A DNA stretch of 64,000 bases, from NCBI GenBank assembly GCA_034359265.1, contig CP136894.1, forward strand, positions 34,828,501 to 34,892,500, given 5' to 3'. Below, piece after piece: positions 32,224 through 44,834 of this stretch (positions are counted from its first letter, which is position 1; the number at the start of each line of letters is the position of its first letter). The stretch comes from Canna indica (lineage: Eukaryota > Streptophyta > Magnoliopsida > Zingiberales > Cannaceae). A program made the position numbers and the translations under genes. The notes beneath the pieces are model-generated. The model searched no databases. It saw nothing but the letters and a program-made list of their open reading frames with translations, and was not told the DNA's origin.

Positions 32224-34695
32224 TAGCCTACTACCTACACTGACCATCGAGAAAACTAGAACACATCGAATAAAAGAAACCACAATGCAATTTTATTTAA
32301 ATTTTCAAAGTTCACAAATATATTTTTCAAACAAAAGAAGAGAAGCTAACATCGTCACAAACTGGAACATCTCGAGTTCAAAGTTGATTACAAGCGTTAA
32401 AAAACAACAACGGTTAGTGTAGGAAAACGACAACACAAACATCTAGACTATGACTAAAGGACGCCGCTATGAGATTGGCACCACCGCCTGCACTCCAACT
32501 GCGCCATGATGACAAGCCTCAACTCACTGATCATGCTCTGTAGAACAAAAATAAATAAACCGTGAGTCCATTTGGGACTCATTGAGCGGTTCTTTCGAAC
32601 CTCCACATAATCCTCAAATAGGCATGCATAAACATACAAGGCAGGATAGTGTATAGTTAGGGAGCTAAGTTACTTTTGATACGACTACCGACCCCAAGGG
32701 TCGTCATGTGTAAACCATATATTCGAGCTACCCGCCATAATGGCCTTACCAAGTCACATGGCATCCGGCCCTTAGGGCCTACTCATGGTATAGAAAGTTT
32801 GACTATAACCATCCCTACCAAAAAAGGTAGACTCACACTAGCCGCTCGGGCCACACAATATCACTGATGAAATCAAGAAATCCTGGGCCATCGACTAGGA
32901 TGGTCTACTAGTCTCCGGACACCGTCTGGGGTAGGGATAGCTAGTCCTACCCAATTGTGGTTTGACTCCTAGCGGGCCCGCTGGTGCATCTCAAGACCCA
33001 ATCACCGGCCGAGCCAAGCATTGGTCATTTCGGACCGCCCATGCTTCTCGGCAGACCATCGCAAGCACATCACACAATCAAAATATCCTAGAGTTTCCTT
33101 ATATGCACCTCGGGCAGTTGCCCGCATCCGACCGTAACCCAACCTGTAGGGTCAACAATTTAGTGTTACCCTTCCGAAAATGTGTACACCTAATAATTCT
33201 AGGTTTCCAAAAATGAATACAAGAGGTCGTAGAAGTTGTGTCATTACGTAGCTAAGTTTCCATATCTAATATGTACCTTGCAATGTACTACATGTTATCT
33301 AGCGTCAATCTTGTGTGAAGAAGTACGTGTACCGGACTTGAAATTTCACCCATTAACAATACCATACAACATATATATATAAAGAAATGTAAATTTACTT
33401 CACAACAACTACTATGTATAACTACAAGATTCAACGATAAAAATTTATATGCTGAATTTAGAAATAAATTCAACATGGACAGCTTATCTAGCATGGTAAG
33501 ATATCAAATGAATTCAACAAGGAATATATTATTAAGCATGGTAAAATGTCACATCATTTCAAAATTTAAGGAGGAATGGTCTAAGGATTGTCACTATACT
33601 ATCATTCCTATAATCACATGCATCAATAAAATAGCCTTCTATAGTTAGAGTCTTTCCTAAGTGTCATCATGTCTCTATTGTTTTGAGTACTCTAACTATG
33701 GAGTTTACCATCTAAAGATCACCATCTCCCACCCCCTATGCTCGGCCGTGCTTCTTAGGGTAGCAATGGAAGAGAAGGATTGAACCCAACCCTAATACAC
33801 TGTCTCCGCTCTATCCTAATTACACGTTGATCAATTTACACCTCTCCATATACTCGGCCGAGCCTTGATCATGGAGCTTTGATGTTGTTTGGCCGAACCT
33901 ATTAAGCCTTAGGGAAGATGAGTTCAATCAACACTTTCAAACAACAACTATGAACACACTTTACATGAAATTAAGATCATCCGAGGGGCTCTACTTCCGT
34001 CAAGGGAATTGGAGAAAATTTTGGCATGACCTTTCCCATATTTGCCTTGGTTCGGCAGCCCCTAATATTCAAATATTCAACGAGAAACCACGACGATTCG
34101 ACAACAATCGATGCAAAACAGTGATAAAACAATCCAGATGCCAAGAATCGCCGAAAACTCATGAGAACTTGAAACCTAGCAATTCTAGGGGTTTGGCTAC
34201 CCGCCTCCTCCAATCCACCGAATTCAACCACTCACCTTTGCTTGAGGAAGAAGATGAATTGAACGTTGGCGATCTCGAATCTTCCGGCGACGTCGCAATT
34301 TTCCGGACTGATCAAGATCCCTCCTCCCTCTTTCTCCCCTCTCCCTTGGCTCGAGCTTTGTGTGGCTCCTTGATGAGCCGCACGGCTCTATGATGAGGGA
34401 TTTTATCCCCTCATCTAAAATGCCTTAATTGACCCTTGTGAATTAACATGGACTCGACTCAGTCCGAGTCTGACTTGGGTTCTGACTCTATTCGTAACAT
34501 GAGTCACTCTTATCTCAATTAAGTTATCAATGCATAAAAGGAAAGAGTCATTTAACCAAATTTAAACTTCATGCTTCATTAGTTGAGTCATACCTTCTAC
34601 TCGAGATGATTTCGAGGCTCGACTTGACTAACCTCGGGTCCGGCGTGCTGCACTAAAATAGATTTTTATTTTAGGAAATTTTTTCGGGTCTTACA
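32224..34695 (-). repeat. 3' LTR of gypsy B1
   Basis: On the plus strand it ends CGGGTCTTACA at 34695, next to the polypurine tract. It aligns throughout with 39723-43495 (minus the insertion there), for example TCCGAGGGGCTCTACTTCCG near 33978 against the same near 42794. The first 54 bases of the LTR as seen at 39669 are missing. Plus-strand open frames such as 33950-34393 are antisense LTR noise. Confidence 0.85.
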
Positions 34696-34698
34696 AAC

Positions 34699-34710
34699 TT
34701 TCCCCCTTAA
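34699..34710 (-). other. polypurine tract of gypsy B1
   Basis: TTAAGGGGGAAAG on the minus strand precedes the LTR start TGTAAGACCCG by a few bases. Confidence 0.65.
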
Positions 34711-35975
34711 GGGAAATTCATCCTCGAATTTAATTGGATGACAAGGACTTATCGGCTCTTCAAACAAGGAAGGGTAGCGCCCTCTCATGACTTGCTCTAA
34801 CTCCCAAGTGGCCTCTTGCCAGAGTGGTGCTCCCATCTAACTTTCACCAGGAGAATTATTTTGGACCTTAGCTTCGTAACTTGGCCGTCAAGGATCTCTA
34901 CCGGCCTTTCCTCGAAGGAGATAGCCGAATCCACCTAAATCGAAGAAGGTTCGATCACATGCGAATCATCTTTTACATATCTCCGGAGCATGGATAGATG
35001 GAAAATTGGGTGCACTCTGCTCAGGCTAGGAGGCAAAGCCAGCTCATAAGCCACCTCGCCCGTTCGCTTGAGAATAGGGAAAGGGTCACTGAACCTAGGG
35101 CTCAACTTTCCCTTCTTCCCAAACTGGACCACCCCTTTCATAGGGGAAACCTTCAGGAACACTAAGTCGCCCTCGGCGAATTCCAATTCTCTGGCCTTCT
35201 TAACGACATACATTTTTTGTCGATTTTGGGCCGCCAACAATCTTTCCTTTATGGTTTTCAACTTCTCTACCACTTCCTCAACCAGATCTGGACCCACCAT
35301 GAGTGATTCCCCGCCCTCAAACCAGCCCACCGGAGATCTACACCGCCGCCCACACGAGGCCTCGAAGGGAGCCATGCCAATGATACTGTGATAGCTATTG
35401 TTGTAGGCAAACTCTATCAGTGGTAGGTGTCTTTCCCAGCCGTCGACCATATCCAGGACACATGTCCTTAGCATATCCTCCAAGGTTTGGATGGTCCTCT
35501 CTGACTGTCCGTCAGTCTGCGAATGTAAAGCTGTGCTGAAGCGCACCTGGGTACCCAAGGCTTCTTGGAAAGACTGACAAAATCGGGCTGTGAACTGGGT
35601 ATCTCGATCTGATATGAACATCACTGGGGTGCCGTGGTAAGCCACAATCCTGTCTAGAAATAGTCGGGTGTATTGCTCTGTAGAAAAGGTAGTGTTCACT
35701 AGAATGAAGTGTGTGGTCTTGGTTAATCGATCCACTGCCACCCAAATGGAGTTGAAGCTGACTTTTGACTTAGGCAACCGGGTCACCAGGTCCATGGTGA
35801 TTTTTTCCCATTTCCACTCGGGCACTTCGAGGTTCTGCAGTAGCCCCACGGGCTTCAGATGTTCGGCCTTTACCTGCTAGCATACCAGACACTTGGACAC
35901 AAACTTTGCTACCTCTCTTTTCATGCCCTTCCACCAGTAATGCTGCCTTAAATCTCAGTAACACTTGGTGGCCCC
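34711..35975 (-). pseudogene. gypsy B1 integrase with chromodomain-like tail
   Basis: The frame to 34935 covers the catalytic core: Asp in ITMDLVTRLP, Asp in MFISDRDTQFTARF, and Glu in TDGQSERTIQTLEDM, the DDE triad at the expected spacing. Then come EFAYNNSYHS, the SPRF/YELALP beta-barrel region and LSRVHPIFHLSMLRRY. Upstream, a zinc-finger region (MHPGATKCY, then HH-CC remnants) spans 35970-35870 with stops. After a stop at 34935 the frame continues into VEILDGQVTKLRSK and VKVRWEHHSG, the chromodomain-like end. The core is 304 codons uninterrupted, so decay is moderate. Confidence 0.88.
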
Positions 35976-37700
35976 TGGATGCATCGTAAAAGTGGAACGA
36001 TGACCCATATCCAGGACTTGCCTGCGCACCTCTGCCATATCCAGTACCATGATTCGGTCTTTGAACCTCAGTACACCCTCTGAGTCCAACCTAAATCCAT
36101 TCTCTACATCGCCTCTTTCCACTAAGTCCTTGGTCAGCGCACAAAAGGCATCCTCCCCCTGCACGGCACGCAACATATCCACCAGTGTGGATTGTACCCG
36201 TAGGTGTGCCACCAAGGCACCTGAAGCTGACACAGTTAAGGTTGTACCTCCATCTAGGCACAGCGCCAACTCTTGAGCTAGATGTCTCCGCTTGATTTCC
36301 AAATGAGCCAAACTACCCTTGGACTTCCTGCTTAGAGCATCTGCTATCACATTTGCTTTCCCCGAATGATACATAATGGTGTAGTCATAATCCTTTAGGA
36401 GCTCTAGCCACCTCCTCTGCTTGAGGTTCAACTCCTTTTGGGTAAGCAAGTACTGGAGGCTCTGGTGATTCGTATAGATCCTGCAAGTCTCCCCATATAG
36501 ATAGTGCCGCCAGAGCTTCAGTGCAAAAACCATCGCTGCTAGCTCTAGGTCGTGAGTTGGATAGTTCTTTTCATGAACTTTCAGCTGGCGGGACGCGTAG
36601 GCTATGACTCTACCAAACTACATCAGAACGCAGCCCAGGCCAACCCGAGAGGCATCACAGAAGACTACAAACCCTCCTGAGCCGGAAGGTATTGCCAACA
36701 CGTGTGCAGATGTCAAACATTCCTTGAGCTTCTGAAAGCTCGCCTCACACTTGTCATCCCAAATGAATCTGACCTTTTTCTGAGTCAACCGAGTCAAAGG
36801 GGCTACAATCCTGGAGAAGTTCTCCACGACTTCCGATAGTACCCGGCCAAACCAAGAAAACTGCGGATCTCAGTCACGCTAGTTGGCCGCCCCCAGTTCT
36901 GCACCACTTCCACCTTTGCAGGATCTATCCTTATCCCTTCCTTGGACACTATATGGCCCAGGAACCCTACACTTTCCAACCAGAATTCACACTTGGAAAA
37001 TTTTGCAAACAATCGGTGCTCTCTGAGGGTTTCCAGGACCATTCTCAGGTGCTTGGAGTGCTCATCTTCATTCTTGGAGTATACCAAGATGTCATCAATG
37101 AAGATGATCACAAAGCTATCCAGGTACTCCTTAAATACCCTATTCTTTAGGTCCATGAAGGCAGCAGGTGTATTGGTTAGACCAAAGGACATCAATAGGA
37201 ACTCGTAGTGACCATAGCGAGTCCGAAAGGCCGTCTTAGGCACATCGCAGTCCTGGATTCTCAGCTGATGATATCCGGACCTTAAGTCTATCTTCGAAAA
37301 CCATTGTGCCACTGCAGCTGGTCAAACAAATCTTCTATCCTCGGTAGTGGGTAACGATTCTTGACTGTCACTTTGTTCAGCTGCCTATAGTCGATGCACA
37401 TGCGCATCGACCCATCCTTCTTCTTCACGAAGAGTACCGGGGCACCCTAGGGTGACATGCTCGGCCGGATGAAACCCAGGTCTAGCATTTCTTGCAATTG
37501 CACTTTTAACTCCCTGAGTTCGGCCAGTGCCATCCTATAAGGTGGGATGGAAATTGGCTTCACCCCGGGCTGTAGATCAATGCAAAAATCAACTTCCGTT
37601 CTGGGCGGCAATCCCGACAGTTCCTCGAGAAACACATCGGGGAATTCGCAGACCATCGGGGTTTCACTGACATTTCTTGCTCTCACCCCCTTCCTCCTCG
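35955..37700 (-). pseudogene. gypsy B1 reverse transcriptase and RNase H
   Basis: The start of RT lies at 37447-37686 ([30 protein letters not shown]). The core at 36803-37312 has [15 protein letters not shown] (first catalytic Asp), [13 protein letters not shown] and the [11 protein letters not shown] box (the catalytic Asp pair), followed by [14 protein letters not shown]. RNase H occupies 36827-36000: [29 protein letters not shown], [13 protein letters not shown] as [10 protein letters not shown], and [13 protein letters not shown]. Breaks are seen near 37313-37447, near 36830 (frame change) and a stop at 36620. Catalytic residues are kept although the frame is broken. Confidence 0.88.
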
Positions 37701-38140
37701 GCCACAGATACGAAGGCTAGGAAGGATTGGAAGCCACCCGAAAGCAGCTTACGAGCCTTTAGGGCTGAGATGACCCCAGTTGGCTTGCTTCCTTCCTCTC
37801 CTTGGAAGGTGAACTGCGGTAGCCCGGGCTTGCTGAACATAATAGTTTTAGCCCTACAATCCAGCAACACAAAATGCTCTGCCAACCAATCCATGCCAAG
37901 AATGATATCGAGTTCAAGTATGGGTAGAAGTGTCAAATCTGCACTAAGTACATGGCCACAGATGAGCACTTCGCAGCCTTGGTAAATTGATTTGGCTATG
38001 ATCGCATCGCCCGTAGGCATTGATACTACCAATGGCCCGTCAAGCAAGGATGGTGCCATTGGCAACTCAGCAGCAAATTTGGCAGATACAAACGAGTGCG
38101 TGGCACCCGGATCAACAAAACATTTGCAGCAGATGAACAT
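37664..38140 (-). pseudogene. gypsy B1 aspartic protease
   Basis: The frame has CFVDPGATHSFVSAKFA, where the canonical triad is D-S/T-G, so Ser is replaced by Pro. It continues with PLVVSMPTGDAI, ILELDIILGMDWLAEH and LLDCRAKTIMF, the typical flanks of the gypsy protease. It is in a different frame from gag, which overlaps at 38026-38140, and is followed by the reverse transcriptase frame. Confidence 0.85.
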
Positions 38141-39480
38141 ACTAATATAGTACTTGCTACCACTGCCTTGGACGCCTCTGCCCCATCACGATTCATAGCA
38201 AATACCCTAGCAGGCGGTCTCTCTAAATGACTAGTCTGCGGCTCCTTGTTCTGCGTCTGCCCTCTTTGAGCCACTGACCCCACTGACATAGGTGCCTTTC
38301 CCTTAGATTGCTCAGGCTTCTGACCAATTCCCTCAGGACAGTCCTTCTTGAAGTGCTCAACTCGGTCGCACCTACAGCAAGCGTTCGTGCGGCCAAGGCA
38401 GGACCCCCAGTGCCTTCGACTGCAACTGCCACATTGCGGCACCTCTGATCTCTGAGAACCACCTCCTAACACTGCCAGCTTCACTGATCTAGACCCTGGG
38501 CCCCCACGGCTCCGATTGCCATTTTGTCCTTGGCTTTGCTGATGGTCTGTAGTGGTCACTGCCCCCTCAAAATGCCAAGGTCGACTGCCAGATCCTTGCG
38601 GCCGAAATTTCTTCTTGGCTGGCCCGTCATTCCTTTCAAATGGCACCAAGGCTTCTTTATGAAGGGCTTCATCCACTACCCGAGCCAGAGAGGAATCCTC
38701 AGTGTAGTGGATGAGCCTGCCGATCTGTGGCCTCAGGCCTGCCACAAACCTCTTGATCCTGGCGGTCTCAGATGCCACTAGGGTCGGATGATATTTGGAA
38801 AGATGGTTGAACTCCATCTTATATTTTGATACTGACATGCCTCCAGACTGATGCAACATCTCGTAGTCTCGGAGTCGCTTGTCATGAACACTCATTGGCA
38901 AATACTGCTCCCCCACGGCCGCCCTGAATTCCTCCCACGTGGGAAGCGGTGCGCTTGCTACCTTGCGAGCCCTCCAATTGTGCAGCCAGACCTTTGCCGG
39001 TCCCCTTATCTGAAATCCGACCATACGAGCCGCTGCCTACGATGAGCACCGAAGTCCCATACATACTTCATAGTAATCCCCCAAAAACTCAGTCACTTCC
39101 ATTTGCTGATCTGTTCTGGTGAACTCTAGTGGCTTCAGCGTGACGAAGTTCGCATAGGTTGGGGCTCCTGGAGTCTTGACCATGGGTGCTACAGTCTCGA
39201 CCACCTCCGGTATCCCCAAAACTACGGGCACTGGTTGCGGCGATGGCTACTGCTGCTACATTTGTTGCCTCAGTTCTTGCTCCCTAAGGAGCGCCTCAGT
39301 TAGCTGAGTTACCTGCAATTGAGCAACTGCTGACTCTTGCCCCTGACCCTCAAACTGCTCCCTGACTTTGCCCCGGGACCGGCCTCGGCCTCAACCTCGG
39401 CCTCACCCCCGACCTCAACCTCGGCCTCACCCCCGACCTTGATGTTTTGTCGAGTTACTACCACAGAAAAGAAAAAGTTC
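38026..39480 (-). pseudogene. gypsy B1 gag
   Basis: One frame runs from the Gly/Arg/Glu-rich N-terminus near 39480 through TLKPLEFTRTDQQMEVTEFL, GFQIRGPAKVWLHNW, WEEFRAAVGEQYLP and YKMEFNHLSKYHPTL, the capsid core, with a Gln/Arg-rich linker and a zinc knuckle CCRCDRVEHFKKDC (CX2CX4HX4C). Stops break it near 39365-39430 (low-complexity part), 39255 and 39035. The part 38026-39024 is 332 codons open. The protein would coat the RNA in virus-like particles. Confidence 0.87.
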
Positions 39481-39652
39481 CCTGCCACATAATAAATTTT
39501 TAACATAAGCTTTTAAAATTTACTAACCGCATGGTGCATTGAGTGCAGTCGTGGTTGCCCGATCTCGTAGCATAACTATATCGTATGTCGACACACTAGC
39601 ATATGTCTCATACGGTACCCAACTATTAGTCATAGTCAAGACCTAACCAGAA

Positions 39653-39664
39653 GCTCTGATACCA
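39653..39664 (-). other. primer binding site of gypsy B1
   Basis: The complement TGGTATCAGAGC lies four bases from the LTR end GGTGTGACA and matches initiator tRNA-Met. Confidence 0.82.
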
Positions 39665-39668
39665 ACTT

Positions 39669-42600
39669 TGTCACACCCCAACTGAGGATCATGCGATCGG
39701 CTAGGGTCTACGTACTACCCACTAGCCTACTACCGACACTGACCATTGAGAAAACCAGAACACATCTAATAAAAGAAACCACAATGCAATTTTATTTAAA
39801 ATATCAAAGTTCACAAATATATTTTTCAAACAAAGAAGAGAAGCTAACATCGTCACAAACAGGAACATCTCGAGTTCAAAGTTGATTACAAGCGTTAAAA
39901 AACAATAATTATCGGTGTAGGAAAACGACAACACAAACAACTAGACTATGACTACAGGACGCTGCTACGAGATTGGCACCACCGCCTGCCCTCCAGCTGC
40001 GCCATGACGACAACCCTCAACTCACTGATCATGCTCTGCAAAACAAAAAGAAACAAACCGTGAGTCCACTTGGTACTCAGTGAGCAGTTCTTTCGAACCT
40101 CTACATAATCCTCAAATAGGCATGCATAAACATACAAGGCAGCATAGTATATAGTCAGGGAGGTAAGTTACTTTTGATATGACTACCGACCCCAAGGGTC
40201 GTCATGGGTAAACCATATATTCGAGCAACCCGCCATAATGGCCTTACCAAGTCACATGGCATCCGGCCCTTAGGACCTACTCATTGTATGGAAAGTTCGG
40301 CTATAACCAGCCCTACCAAAAAAGGTAGACTCACACTGGCCACTCGGGCCACACAATATCACTGATGAAATCAAGAAGTCCCGGGCCATCGACTAGGATG
40401 GTCTACTAGTCTCCGGACATCGTCTGGGGTAGGGATAGCTAGTCCCACCCAACCGGGGTTTGACACCTAGCGGGCCCGCTGGTGCATCTCAAGACTCAAT
40501 CACTGGCCGAGTCAAGCATTGGTCATTTCCAACCGCCCATGCTTCTCGGCAGACCATCGCAAGCACATCACATAATCAAAATGTCCTAGAGTTTCCTTAT
40601 ATGCACCTCGAGCAGTTGCCCGTATCCGGCCCTAACCCGGCCTGTAGGGTCAACAATTCAATATTACCCTTCCGAAAATGTGTACACCTAATTATTCTAG
40701 GGAAAGGGACAAATTTGCCCCTGTAGTATTGAAAAAGGTGCAAATTTACCCATCAACTATGTTTTTTACCAAAATTACCATCGACGTTACATAATTGGAT
40801 CATTTTTGCCCTTCTCATTAACGGAAGTCCATGTCAGCAAACGAAATCCCACGTGGCAAGTGCAGCTCAGCCACATAAGATGTCACGATGGAAAATGACA
40901 CATGTCAATTATGTACTGACAAGGGTAATTTTGGCCCAAAACATATTTAAAGGGGCAAATCTAAATCTTTTTCAATACTTTAGGGGCAAATTTGTACCAT
41001 TTTCAATACTTCAGGAGTAAATTTGCACATTTTTCAATACTTTAGAGGCAAATTTTGCCCGTTTCCCTTGAATAAAATATATATGTGCCCAAATATATAT
41101 GATTTTTGCAAGTTTGGTTTCTATCTTAGAATTTGAACAAATACTTTAGTAATTTTTTTGAGAAATATAAATTTTAAAGATGAAACAAAAATAATATTCG
41201 AAAAGATATTTTTTAATTAGTAAAATAAAAACTTGATTAAATTTAATTATTAGTAACTGGTCCGGCCCGACCCGAAAGTTCAGGGATAATCTCATCCCAA
41301 TTCAAAATCGGGACGAGATCAGGATAAAATCACGATGCTTCATATTCGAGACTAAAACTGGGACACATATTTGCATCCCGAATCAAAATTGGGACGGGAT
41401 CGAGACATACCAAATCTCAACCCATCCAACCTGAACTAACCCCTACTATGTTGGTTGGTTTTTTATTACAATGATAAGTGACTAAAGTTGTTCATGTCTT
41501 TGAGTAAACACTTCAGTTACAATACAAAGTATAATTGTCACGTTTATATTTTCTTGATTTTGGTAAAGATGATATCAATATCATTCTTATAGTGGTAATT
41601 AGAATCACATTAATGATAATAATATATAAAAGAAAAAATGATTAAATTTATCCCTGAAGTATTGAAAAGGGTGCAAATTTGCCCCTAAAGTATTGAAAAA
41701 GGTTTAGATTTGCCAATTTAAATATGTTTTGGGCCAAAATTGCCCTTATCACTACATAATTGCCACATGTCATTTTCCCTCGACATCTTATGTGGCCGTG
41801 GTGCACTTGCCACGTGGGATTCCGTTTGCTGACGTGGACTTCCGTTAACGAGAAGGGCAAAAAATGATCCAATTATGTAACGTTGAGGGCAATTTTGATA
41901 AAAAACATAGTTGAGGGGCAAATTTGCACATTTTTCAATACTTCAGGGGCAAATTTGGCCATTTCCCCATAATTCTAGGTTTCCAAAAATGAATACAAGA
42001 GGTCTTAGAAGTTGTGTCATTCCCTAGCTAAGTTTCCATATCTAATATGTACCTTGCAATGTACTACATGTTATCTAGCGTCATAAGCTATCTTGTGTGA
42101 AGAAGTACGTGTACCGGACTTGGAATTTCATCCATTAGCAATACCGGACAACATATATATAAAAAGAAATGTAAATTTACTTCACAACAACTACTATGTA
42201 TAACTACAAGATTTAACGACAAAAATTTATATACTGCATTTAGAAATAAATTCAACATGGACAGCTTATCTAGCATGGTAAGATATCAAATGAATTCAAC
42301 AAGGAATATACAATTAAGCATTGTAAAATGTCACATCATTTCAAAATTTAAGTAGGAATGGTCTAAGGATGGTCACTATACTATCATTCCAATAATCACA
42401 TGCATCAATAAAATAGCCTTCTATAGTTAGAGTCTTTCCTAAGTGTCATCATGTCTCCATTGTTTTGAGTACTCTAACTATGGAGTTTACCATCTAAAGC
42501 TCACCCTCTCCCATTCCCTATGCTCGGCCGAGCCTTGAGCAAGGTACACCTTGCTCGGCCGTGCCTCTTAGGGTAGGAATGGAAGAGAAGGATTGACCTC

Positions 42601-43495
42601 AACCCTAATACATTGTCTCCGCTCTATCCTAATTACACGTTGATCAATTTACCCCTCTCCCTATACTCGGCCGAGCCTTGATCATGGAGCTTTGATGTTG
42701 TTTGGCCGAACCTATTAAGCCTTAGGGAAGATGAGTTCAATCAACACTTTCGAACAACAACTATGAACACACTTTACATGAAATTAAGATCATCTGAGGG
42801 GCTCTACTTCCGTCAAGGGAATTGGGGAAAATTTTGGCATGACCTTTCCCTTTTTTCCCTTGGTTCGGCAGCCCCTAATATTCAAATATTCGACGAGAAA
42901 CCACGACGATTCGACAACAATCGATGCAAAACAGTGATAAAATAATCCAGATGCCAAGAATCGTCGAAAACTCGTGAGAACTCAAAACCTAGCAATTCTA
43001 GGGGTTCGGCTACCCGCCTCCCCCAATCCACCGAATTCAACCACTCACATTTGCTTGAGGAAGAAGATGAATTGAACATTGGCGATCTTGAATCTTCCGG
43101 CGACGACGCGATTTTCCGGACCGATCAAGATCCCTCCTCCCTCTTTCTCCCCTCTCCCTAGGCTTGGGCTTTGTGCGGCTACTTGATGAGCCGCACGGCT
43201 CTATGATGAGGGATTTTATTCCCTCATCTAAAATGCCTTAATTGACCCTTGTGACTTAACATGGACTCGACTCAGTCCGAGTCTGACTCTATCCGTAACA
43301 TGAGTCACTCTTATCTCAATTAAGGTATCAATGCATAAAAGGAAAGAGTCATTTAAACAAATTTAAACTTCATGCTTCATTAGTCGAGTCATACCTTCTA
43401 CCCGAGACGATTTCGAGGCTCGACTCGACTAACCCCGGGTCCGGCGCATTGCACCAAAATAGATTTTTATTTTAGGATTTTTTTTGGGTCTTTCA
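39669..43495 (-). repeat. shared LTR: 5' LTR of gypsy B1 and 3' LTR of B2
   Basis: On the plus strand it starts TGTCACACCCCAAC and ends GGGTCTTTCA. Without the inserted 1.27-kb element and its duplication it is about 2.55 kb, the same as the solo copy at 51819-54374. On its left is a primer site, and on its right a polypurine tract (TTAAGGGGGGAAGG complement at 43498-43510) and an integrase tail, so it serves two internal domains. Confidence 0.87.
40700..41968. mobile_element. Mutator-type element with arms of about 330 bp
   Basis: The left end GGGAAAGGGACAAATTTGCCCC and the right end GGGGCAAATTTGGCCATTTCCCC are inverted, and both arms carry the same series of words (AAGTATTGAAAAAGG, CACGTGGCA, CTTCCGTTAACG-type, ATTTTGGCCCAAAACAT). 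The 9-bp flanks are ATTATTCTA and ATAATTCTA (one change; the undisturbed LTR at about 33190 reads ATAATTCTA). A 9-bp duplication with long arms fits Mutator. No transposase is seen in the 600-bp AT-rich middle. Confidence 0.82.
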
Positions 43496-44283
43496 ACCTT
43501 CCCCCCTTAAGGAAAATTCATCCTCGAATTTAATTGGATGACAAGGACTTACCGGTTCTTCAAACAAGGAAGGGTAGCACTCTCTCATGACTTGCTCTAA
43601 CTCCCAAGTGGCCTCTTGCCCAGAGTGGTGCTCCCATCTAATTTTCACCAGGGGAGTTTCTTTGGACCTTAGCTTCCTAACTTGGCCGTCAAGGATCTCT
43701 ATCGGCCTTTCATCGAATGAGATAGTCGAATCCACCTCAATTGAAGAAGGTTCGATCACATGCGAATCATCTTTTACATATCTCTGGAGCATGGATACAT
43801 GGAAAACCTGGTGCACTCTGCTAAGGCTAGGAGGCAAAGCCAGCTCATAAGCCACCCCGCCCCTCCGTTTGAGAATAGGGAAAGGCGCAATGAACCTAGG
43901 GCTCAACTTTACCTTCTTCCCAAACCAGACCACCCCTTTCATAGGGGAAACCTTCAGAAACACTAAGTCACCCTCGGTGAATTCCAATTCTCTGGCCTTT
44001 TTATCGGCATACATTTTCTATCGATTCTGGGTCGCCAGCAATCTTTCCTTTATGGTTTTCACCTTCTCTACCACTTTCTTAACCAGATCAGGACCCACCA
44101 TGAGTGATTCCCTGGCCTCAAACCAGCCCACCGGAGACCTACATCGCCGCCCATACAAGGCCTCGAAGGGAGCCATGCCAATGCTACTGTGATAGCTATT
44201 GTTGTAGGCAAACTCTATCAGTGGTAGGTGTCTTTCCCAACCGTCGGCCATATCCAGGACACATGCCCTCAACATATCCTCCA
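43496..44283 (-). pseudogene. gypsy B2 remnant: integrase C-terminus with chromodomain tail
   Basis: The frame 43493-44014 holds ARELEFTEGDLVFLKVSPMK, LSPRFIAPFPILKR, LSRVHQVFHVSMLQRYV and the complete tail VEILDGQVRKLRSKE, VKIRWEHHSGQEATWELE, VMRECYPSLFEE, a chromodomain-like end. A stop separates it from the core part at 44018-44283 (LPLIEFAYNNSYHSSIGMAP, GRRCRSPVGWFE). The match with B1 ends at 44283 (CATATCCTCCA), after which unrelated sequence starts. The tail is better kept than in B1. Confidence 0.86.
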
Positions 44284-44803
44284 TGTTTCGGGGTGCACTA
44301 TCGAGTTTCGGTGTGCCGCCCCTTTGTTGATTGATCTTGAGGCATCTTGACAACCTTGATTAGTTCTTGACCTCGTTTGATTGACACTACCTTCTGCAGG
44401 AAGTTGTACTTCCCAGGAAGTAGAAAAAAGTGCTCATGTTTGGTTGACATACTTTCTGCATTATGCAGGAAGTACAACTTCCTAAGTAAGTTCAACTTTC
44501 TGCAAAATGCAGGAAATAACTTACCTAGGCCCCCTAGGTAAGTTGCACTTCCTACATCGTATTTGAAGGAAAATATCAATTTCACCCTCAAATTTGCATT
44601 TAGTAAGAATTTATAATTTATATTCCCAATATTATAGATTAGATAATCCTTGAATTCCTTACATATTTATTTTATTTTAATTTGTTTTTAATAAAAGTTT
44701 GTAATTTTTTCATATTAACTATAAATAAAAATTGATTTTTCATACATAATAAAGTCTATATTATATTAATTATATATGGAAAAATTATATTATATTATAT
44801 TAT

Positions 44804-44834
<31 letters not shown>

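Larger units (their letters stand above)
32224..43495 (-). mobile_element. gypsy element B1 (chromodomain type), both LTRs present
   Basis: On the minus strand: 5' LTR (39669-43495, with an inserted Mutator-type element), primer site, gag, protease, reverse transcriptase, RNase H, integrase with a chromodomain-like tail, polypurine tract, 3' LTR (32224-34695, outer ~54 bp missing). The RT-before-integrase order defines gypsy, and the tail motif VKVRWEHHSG points to a Tekay/Del-like chromovirus. Stops in several frames show it is dead. Confidence 0.88.

Noticed and set aside
32962..33216. 84-codon frame, repeated at 40460-40726
   Set aside because: The two are the same place in two LTR copies, so the similarity is LTR homology and not a conserved gene.
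33950..34393. 147-codon plus-strand frame
   Set aside because: It is antisense to the gypsy B LTR and is repeated, with breaks, at 42763 in the other LTR copy.
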